Part shown: one piece after another, positions 58,535 to 64,000 of the stretch
Layout of the letters: the number at the start of each line of letters is the position of its first letter
How positions within the stretch are numbered: position 1 is the first letter of the stretch
From: Streptomyces sp. MJM8645
GTDB lineage: Bacteria > Actinomycetota > Actinomycetes > Streptomycetales > Streptomycetaceae
Direction of reading: 5' to 3'
Length of the DNA stretch: 64,000 bases
Assembly: GCF_001625365.1 (NCBI RefSeq)
Contig: NZ_LJJF01000001.1
Coordinates: 1,178,001-1,242,000, forward strand
Made by a program: the position numbers and the translations under genes
The notes under the pieces: generated by a model
What the model was told of the DNA's origin: nothing
The model's input: only the letters and a program-made list of their open reading frames with translations
Database searches by the model: none

Positions 58535-59986
58535 GTGGATATCTGCAACCTCCCGATGGTCGCCCAGGTCTGCAACGTCGTCGACGGCATCAACTTCGTC
58601 AGCGACCCGGGCAAGAGCATCACGGACGGCATCGGCGCGTGGATCGCCAAGAGCATGGGCGAGCTTGCGGCCAGCGCCGTCGACCTGTGCGCGAAGGCGG
58701 TCGACGAGACCACGGCCATCGACCTGTCCGCGCCGTGGTTCAGGGACAACTACCAGCTGATCCTGCCGATCGGGCTGATCCTGACCGTGGGCACCTTCTG
58801 CGCCCAGCTGATCCTGGCCGCCTGGCGGCGGGACGAACGGGCACTGGCCAAGGCCGCCTGGGGCACGATGACCGGCGTGCTGTTCGCCTTCGGCGCGATC
58901 AGCTTCACGGCGGTCGCGGTCACCGTGGTCGACGCCTTGTCGGCCGGGCTGTTCCAAGCCGCGCACACCAGCGTCGCCGACGCCGTCAGGCGCATGATCA
59001 AGGTCAGCCAGTTCGGCCCCATGTTCGCCCTCGGCTGGGCGATCCCCGCCCTGGTCGCGGTCGGCAGCGCGATCGGGGCGTTCCTCTACTGGTGCGTGAT
59101 GGTCGCCCGCAAGGTCGGCGTGCTGATCCTGGTGGTGCTCGCCGCCTTCGCCGGTGCCGGCGGCGGCTGGGAGGTCGCCCAGCGGTGGCGGCGCGGCTGG
59201 ATCGAGGCCACCGCCACCCTGATCGTCTCCAAGCTGCTGATGACCGTGGTCTTCCTCGTCGGCGTCTCCGCCCTCGGCAAGACCGACGCCAAGGACGGCG
59301 TGGCCGCCCTGTCCGACGCCATGGCCGGTGTCGTGATCATGGTCATGGTGCTGCTATGCCCGTACGCGGTCTACAAGTTCGTCCACTGGGCGACGGACGG
59401 CAGCGGCCACGACGACACGCACCGCACCGGCATGGCCGGCATGACGGTCGCGGCCGGGGCGGCGAAGACCGCCGGTTCCCTGGCCATGCAGATGGGCACC
59501 GGCGTCCCGGCGCCGCAGGGCCCGGCCCAGGTCCCGGGTGCGGGAGGTGGCGGTGCCGCCTCCGGCATCGACCCGACCGGCCGGATCAGCAAGGAGGGGA
59601 TCGACGCCGGCACCGCGCAGCAGCCGACGAAGTTCCGCTTCGGCGAGGACCCGAGCGCGGGAGGCGACCGCGGACGCGCCCTGGTCACCCGGCCCGGCAT
59701 CCCGTCCCTGATCACCCGGGCCTCCCCCGGCAGCGGCGGCAGGCAGCAGTCGGCGTCCGGCAGCGGCCAGGACGGCGTCGCGGCCCAGCCCTCCGCGCCG
59801 CCTGTGCCAGGCGTGTCGACGGCCCCGGCCGCGCCCGCGCCCTCGGCGCCCGGCCCGGCCCCGGCGGGCCCCGGTGTCCCGACACCGCCCGCACCGGCGG
59901 CCACAGGACCGGCCCCGGCCGGAGCACCAGCTTCGGAACCGGCCCGGTTCGTCTTCCCGAACAATCCCACCCCGCCCGGTTCCTGA
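58535..59986 (+). CDS. VirB6/TrbL-like polytopic membrane protein
   Basis: The 483-residue protein has an N-terminal extracellular region with Cys residues and five to six transmembrane helices (about 75-270). A long Ala/Pro/Gly-rich cytoplasmic tail ends in ARFVFPNNPTPPGS. It matches the SCO6881-type channel component of actinobacterial conjugation clusters. GGGGAG precedes the GTG start. Confidence 0.78.
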   Translation: MDICNLPMVAQVCNVVDGINFVSDPGKSITDGIGAWIAKSMGELAASAVDLCAKAVDETTAIDLSAPWFRDNYQLILPIGLILTVGTFCAQLILAAWRRDERALAKAAWGTMTGVLFAFGAISFTAVAVTVVDALSAGLFQAAHTSVADAVRRMIKVSQFGPMFALGWAIPALVAVGSAIGAFLYWCVMVARKVGVLILVVLAAFAGAGGGWEVAQRWRRGWIEATATLIVSKLLMTVVFLVGVSALGKTDAKDGVAALSDAMAGVVIMVMVLLCPYAVYKFVHWATDGSGHDDTHRTGMAGMTVAAGAAKTAGSLAMQMGTGVPAPQGPAQVPGAGGGGAASGIDPTGRISKEGIDAGTAQQPTKFRFGEDPSAGGDRGRALVTRPGIPSLITRASPGSGGRQQSASGSGQDGVAAQPSAPPVPGVSTAPAAPAPSAPGPAPAGPGVPTPPAPAATGPAPAGAPASEPARFVFPNNPTPPGS

Positions 59987-60129
59987 CCGGCGCCCCCATG
60001 CCCTGGGGCGGGCGGCAGCCCGCCACCCGCCCCGGGCCCCGACCACCAGCGAAGGAGCATCCGCGATGACGTCCAGAAGAGCGCCGCGCCCCCGCCCGCC
60101 GCCCGCCCGCTCATCCCTCTGGAACACCG

Positions 60130-61599
60130 ATGTCCTCCTCGACGCCCGACGCCACCCCTGCGTCCGTCAAGTTCCCCCACCGCAGCCGCCGAGGCGTGCT
60201 GCTCGGCCTGAGCGCCCCGCAGCTCATCACCACCTCGGCCACCGGCCTGCTGCTGCTCGCCGTGCTCGTCACCCGGGGCGTCACCGGCGCCCTGCAGCTC
60301 ATACCCCTGTGGGCCGGTGTCGCCGCCCTGGTGTTCATCCGCTACCGGGGCCGCACCCTCGCCGACTGGGCGCCCGTCGCCGCCCGCTACGGCCTGCGGC
60401 GCCTGCGCGGCCAGCTGCTCTGGCTCACCCGCCCCTCCTCCCGCCCGGTGCGCGAGGGCCTGCTCCACCTGCCCGGCAGCGCGGCCAGCCTGCGCGTGGT
60501 CACCGCGCCCGATGGCCGCTACGGCGCCGTCCACGACCCGCACGCCGGCACCCTCACCGCGATCGTCAAGGTCTCCTCCCGCGCCTACGCGCTGCTCGAC
60601 CCCGGCACCCAGAACGCCAACGTCAACGGGTGGGGGCGCTCCCTGGCCGCGCTCGCCCGCACCGGCCAGGTCGCCCGCATCCAGGTGATCGAGCGGACCG
60701 TCCCGGACACCGGTGACGCGTTGCGCCGTTACTGGGAGGAACACGGGCGCCCCGACGCGCCGCTGGCCGGTGAGCTGTACGGGGAGCTGATCCGCGGCGC
60801 CGGTCCGGCCGCCGCCCCGCACGAGGCGTACGTCGCCATCGCCCTGGACTTCAAGGGCGCACGGCGGCTGATCTCCCAGGCCGGAGGCGGCCTGACCGGT
60901 GGTTTCGCGGTCCTGGCCCAGCTCACCTCCGCGTTCGAGCAGTCCGCCCGCACCGCCGGCCTCACCCCGGCCGGTTGGCTGTCCGCCGGTAAGATCGCCG
61001 CCGTCGCCCGCACCGCCTACGACCCCAAGTCCCGTGCCGCGCTGGACCGCTGGTCCGAGGACGGACGCCCGTCCGCCGACCCGGCCGCCGCCGGCCCGGT
61101 GGTCGTGGTGGAGAAGGCCGACCACATCTCCACCGACTCCGCCCACCACACCACCTACTGGGTGGAGAACTGGCCGCGCACGCAGGTCAACCCCGGCTTC
61201 CTCCACCAGGTGCTGTTCGCCTCCGGCGTGCGCCGCACCGTCTCCCTGGCCTACGAACCCCAGGACCTCGACTCGGCACTGCGCGACGTGCGCCGCAAGA
61301 AGGCCAGCGTGATCGCCGACTCCGCCGAGCGCGCCCGCAAGGGCCAGGTCTCCAGCGAGGCCGACTCCGTGGAGTACCAGGACATCCAGAACCGCGAGCG
61401 CCAGCTGATCGCCGGCCACGCCGACGTCGCCCTCACCGGACTGCTGACCGTCTCCGCCGACACCGAGGACGAACTGCGCTCCGCCTGCGCCGTGGTGGAG
61501 ACCGCCGCCGTGGGCGCCCAGCTCGACCTGCGCCCGCTCACCTGGCAGCAGGCCGAGGCGTTCACCGCCTCCGCGCTGCCGTTCGCCCTCGCCGCCTGA
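60130..61599 (+). CDS. SCO6880-like conjugation protein (PrgI plus VirB4 N-terminal type)
   Basis: The 489-residue protein has two N-terminal transmembrane helices (PQLITTSATGLLLLAVLV and ALQLIPLWAGVAALVFI) as in PrgI. A long cytoplasmic part follows, like the N-terminal domain of VirB4 (GRTLADWAPVAARY, SVEYQDIQNRERQL). There is no P-loop; the ATPase is encoded separately downstream. This split is usual in streptomycete elements. A short arginine-rich frame at 60066 with its own GGAG is probably not a gene. Confidence 0.8.
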   Translation: MSSSTPDATPASVKFPHRSRRGVLLGLSAPQLITTSATGLLLLAVLVTRGVTGALQLIPLWAGVAALVFIRYRGRTLADWAPVAARYGLRRLRGQLLWLTRPSSRPVREGLLHLPGSAASLRVVTAPDGRYGAVHDPHAGTLTAIVKVSSRAYALLDPGTQNANVNGWGRSLAALARTGQVARIQVIERTVPDTGDALRRYWEEHGRPDAPLAGELYGELIRGAGPAAAPHEAYVAIALDFKGARRLISQAGGGLTGGFAVLAQLTSAFEQSARTAGLTPAGWLSAGKIAAVARTAYDPKSRAALDRWSEDGRPSADPAAAGPVVVVEKADHISTDSAHHTTYWVENWPRTQVNPGFLHQVLFASGVRRTVSLAYEPQDLDSALRDVRRKKASVIADSAERARKGQVSSEADSVEYQDIQNRERQLIAGHADVALTGLLTVSADTEDELRSACAVVETAAVGAQLDLRPLTWQQAEAFTASALPFALAA

Positions 61600-61635
61600 T
61601 GCCGGCCCTCCCGCCTTCCGAAAGAGCACCCCCCG

Positions 61636-62085
61636 ATGCCGGCCACCCCCGCCACCACGCAGGACTTTGTCCCCTACGCGACCGCGGCGATCGACTTCCA
61701 CCGCGCGCTCAACATCCCCACCGGCCCGCTGGTCGCCTCCCGCGTCGAACTCGACTCGCTCCACGAGCACCTGGTCGCCCTGCACGGCCTCCTCGACGCC
61801 CATGCCCAGCGCACCGCGCCGCTGCTGCCGGCCGAGGGCGACCACCTCAAGGCCGCGCGCACCCGCCTGTGGCAGGCCGCCGATCACCTCCACGCCGCTT
61901 ACCATGCCTCGCCCCGGCCTGGCAGCGGCGAGGTCCCCGGCCCCGACGCCTGCCGCGCCCGCCTGCCCGAGGGCGCGCCTGAGCTGAGCGTCTGCCGCCG
62001 CCACCAGGAGACCGCGCAGCTGGTGCGCCGCCGCGCCACCCCCGCCGACCTGCACGCCCCGTTCACCGGCCTCGTCCGTCGCTGA
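61636..62085 (+). CDS. Small cytoplasmic protein of the conjugation module (DUF6238-like)
   Basis: The 149-residue helical protein (DFVPYATAAIDFHRALN, LDSLHEHLVALHGLLDAHAQR, AADHLHAAYHA) lies between the SCO6880-like gene and the VirB4-like ATPase. It has no transmembrane helix or catalytic motif. Conserved placement suggests an accessory role in transfer. Confidence 0.65.
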   Translation: MPATPATTQDFVPYATAAIDFHRALNIPTGPLVASRVELDSLHEHLVALHGLLDAHAQRTAPLLPAEGDHLKAARTRLWQAADHLHAAYHASPRPGSGEVPGPDACRARLPEGAPELSVCRRHQETAQLVRRRATPADLHAPFTGLVRR

Positions 62086-62102
62086 CCCTTCACCCCGGAT
62101 TC

Positions 62103-63614
62103 GTGATCATGCCCAGGAACCGCGCCACCGCCAGCCCCCTGTTCGTCCCGAGCAAGATCACACGCGCCCAACAGCGCGCCGCCCGTGCCGAGTTCGCCCA
62201 GGCCCGCACCAAGGCCCGCCTCGTGCAGCCCGCCGCCGAGCGTCCCCGGAACAGCGGCACCGATGCGGATCTCCAGCCCGTCTACCCGGTGTCAGGCCGG
62301 CCTGGTCCCGCCTCCGCCCGCGGCGGCAGGCTCCGACTGCCCAAGCACCGGCTGACCACCGCCACCGCCTCGGGTGCCTACCCGTTCCTCGCGGAGGCCG
62401 GCCTCGGCGCCGAGGGGATCTTCATCGGCCGCGACCTCCACGCCGAGGGCAGTTTCTGCTACGACCCCTTCGCGCTCTACAACAGCGGCCGAATAGAGGG
62501 GTTCACGAACCCGAACGCGATCCTGTGCGGGGTCATCGGCATGGGCAAGAGCGCCCTCGCCAAGTCCATCGCCACCCGCGCCATCGCCCACGGCTACAAG
62601 ATCTACGTCCCCTCCGATCCGAAGGGTGAGTGGACCGGGCTGGCCCAGGCCCTCGGCGGGCAGACCATCGCCCTCGGACCCGGCCTCCCTGGGCGCCTCA
62701 ACCCGCTGGACGCACCGCAGCGACCCGCCGAGGTGAGCAAGGAGGACTGGCGCACCGAGGTCCGCAAGCGCCGCCTCCTGCTGCTGGCCAGCCTCGCGGC
62801 CACCGTGCTCAAGCGCGACCTGCTGCCGATGGAGCACACCGGCCTCGACGTCGCCCTGGACCTGGTCGTCGCCGACGCCGACGCGAACGGCACGGCTCCG
62901 CTGCTCGGCGACATCGCCCACGTCCTCGGCCGCCCCGACCGCCTCGACGCCGCCCTCGGCGGCCAGGCCGGAAGCCTCGGCCACGCCACCGACGACCTCG
63001 CCCACGCCCTGCGCCGCCTGGTCCACGGCGACCTCAGCGGGATGTTCGACGCGCCGTCCACCGTCACGTTCGACCCGGACGCGCCGATGCTCTCCATCGA
63101 CCTGTCCCGCCTCGGCAGCAGCGGCGATGACACCGCCCTCGTCCTCGCGATGACCTGCGCGAGCGCGTGGATGGAGGCCGCCCTCGCCGACCCCGCTGGT
63201 GGCCGCAGGTGGGTGATCTACGACGAGGCATGGCGGATCCTGCGCCACGTCGGCCTGCTGGAGCGCATGCAGCAGCAGTGGAAGCTCAGCCGCGGGCTGG
63301 GAATCGCCAACTTGCTGATCCTCCACCGGCTTTCCGACCTGCTGTCCGCGGGCGACGCCGGCTCGCGCGGGCGCGTCCTCGCCGAGGGCCTCCTGGCCGA
63401 CTGCTCGACCCGGATCATCTACCGCCAGGAACCGGACCAGATCCCCGCCGCCATGGCCCTGCTCGGCCTGACCGGCGTCGAGGCGCAGGCCATCGCCGCC
63501 CTCACCCGCGGCCGGGGCCTATGGAAGGTCGCCTCGCTCTCCTTCATCGTTCAGCACCTCCTCCACAGCCGCGAACGAGCTCTGTACGACACCGACTTCC
63601 GCATGACCGCCTGA
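62103..63614 (+). CDS. VirB4-like conjugation ATPase
   Basis: The 503-residue protein has Walker A GVIGMGKS (143-150), Walker B WVIYDEAWRIL and a VirB4/TraG-like arrangement. Segments FTNPNAILCG before the P-loop and LILHRLSDLLSAGD after Walker B are typical. It powers the transfer apparatus built by the upstream genes. The start is GTG 62103 or ATG 62109, and neither has a clear Shine-Dalgarno. It completes the split VirB4 begun by the SCO6880-like protein. Confidence 0.88.
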   Translation: MIMPRNRATASPLFVPSKITRAQQRAARAEFAQARTKARLVQPAAERPRNSGTDADLQPVYPVSGRPGPASARGGRLRLPKHRLTTATASGAYPFLAEAGLGAEGIFIGRDLHAEGSFCYDPFALYNSGRIEGFTNPNAILCGVIGMGKSALAKSIATRAIAHGYKIYVPSDPKGEWTGLAQALGGQTIALGPGLPGRLNPLDAPQRPAEVSKEDWRTEVRKRRLLLLASLAATVLKRDLLPMEHTGLDVALDLVVADADANGTAPLLGDIAHVLGRPDRLDAALGGQAGSLGHATDDLAHALRRLVHGDLSGMFDAPSTVTFDPDAPMLSIDLSRLGSSGDDTALVLAMTCASAWMEAALADPAGGRRWVIYDEAWRILRHVGLLERMQQQWKLSRGLGIANLLILHRLSDLLSAGDAGSRGRVLAEGLLADCSTRIIYRQEPDQIPAAMALLGLTGVEAQAIAALTRGRGLWKVASLSFIVQHLLHSRERALYDTDFRMTA

Positions 63615-63645
63615 TCGGCCGCCCCTTCGAGAATCCTGAACTTTC

Positions 63646-64000
63646 TTGCCTACCAACGATGTTGAATCGCACCTCGACCACGCCCGTCTCACGACGGCCG
63701 ACTTCACGGTGTTCGAGCAGCTGCTCGCAGCGCGCCGCGACCGCCTCCCCTACCCGCCGGCCGACTGGCACCTCGTGCTCACCTCCACCAGCATCGGCAC
63801 CCAGTGGCAGTCCACCTACGCCCTGTTCCGGTCCTGCGATGCCCTCGCCACCACGGAATCCGGGAACGAGACGTACGTGCGGGTGTACTTCGACGAGGAC
63901 GGCCGGGCCCTGCCCGACCAACCGCACCTCCCCGGGGCCCTCCCGCCGTTCGCCGCCGAGCTGGCGGAGCACCTGCCCGGCTGGTCCGTCCAGCCCTGTC
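63646..64000 (+). CDS. Hypothetical protein, cut by the window end
   Basis: The frame starts at TTG 63646 (PTNDVESHLDHARLTTADFT) and is open for 118 codons to the window end. It has coding-type codon use and no recognisable domain. Its position suggests another accessory gene of the conjugation module. Confidence 0.55.
   Translation, partial: MPTNDVESHLDHARLTTADFTVFEQLLAARRDRLPYPPADWHLVLTSTSIGTQWQSTYALFRSCDALATTESGNETYVRVYFDEDGRALPDQPHLPGALPPFAAELAEHLPGWSVQPC

Noticed and set aside
59371..62055. An 894-codon leftward frame across the conjugation genes
   Set aside because: It is antisense to three recognisable conjugation genes and consists of Gly/Ala/Arg-rich low-complexity sequence.
1..64000. 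CRISPR arrays, rRNA and tRNA genes
   Set aside because: I looked for regularly spaced direct repeats and for tRNA or rRNA signatures, especially at the integrase junction, and found none. The only tandem repeats are the short ones listed.

Overview
The window is high-GC actinobacterial DNA, almost certainly Streptomyces or a close relative such as Kitasatospora. The evidence is codon third positions that are nearly all G or C, frequent GTG and TTG starts, LPXTG and Tat-type export, DUF397/DUF5753-type regulators, and a pirin gene used as an integration site. No rRNA, tRNA or CRISPR array was found.

Left half (1-35.5 kb), chromosomal. 0-3 kb carries a metal-efflux-type permease and a copper chaperone, each behind a CsoR-like palindrome, with metF between them. 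3-11 kb holds a cytochrome P450 lacking the ExxR motif, a DyP-type peroxidase divergent from a beta-helix lipoprotein, and a large LPNTG wall-anchored protein. 11-16 kb holds small regulators, a 169-bp MITE-like palindrome, a LysR/transporter pair and a cold-shock domain behind a signal peptide. 16-24 kb is a compact unassigned gene set: radical SAM enzyme, ureohydrolase, MFS exporter, Gfo/Idh oxidoreductase and STAND ATPase. It looks like a small biosynthetic or signalling locus. 24-35 kb has an FtsX-type permease without an ATPase partner, two Methyltransf_19 enzymes, a sigma factor pair, a DUF397/XRE pair and a double-HTH regulator.

Right half (35.5-64 kb), integrative element. A C-terminal pirin fragment abuts a tyrosine recombinase and an excisionase-like protein, so a mobile element begins near 35.67 kb and runs past the window end. 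Its left part is a defence island. A four-gene operon (37.65-46.31 kb) encodes an HsdR-like protein with substituted nuclease and helicase residues, an HsdS-HsdM fusion with an altered catalytic motif, a Septu/OLD-like ABC ATPase, and an HNH nuclease with a C-terminal RAMA-like domain. A damaged IS21-family insertion separates it from a canonical hsdMSR system (47.7-53.6 kb). Next come a PD-(D/E)XK nuclease and a solitary beta-class DNA methyltransferase. From 56.2 kb to the end lies a type IV-secretion-like conjugation module (NlpC/P60 hydrolase, small membrane protein, VirB8-like, VirB6-like, SCO6880-like, VirB4-like ATPase).

The most novel candidate is the 37.65-46.31 kb operon. It looks like a type I restriction complex kept as a scaffold or sensor, with cleavage passed to an ATPase/HNH-RAMA pair. 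All functional calls are by reading motifs; no database search was possible.
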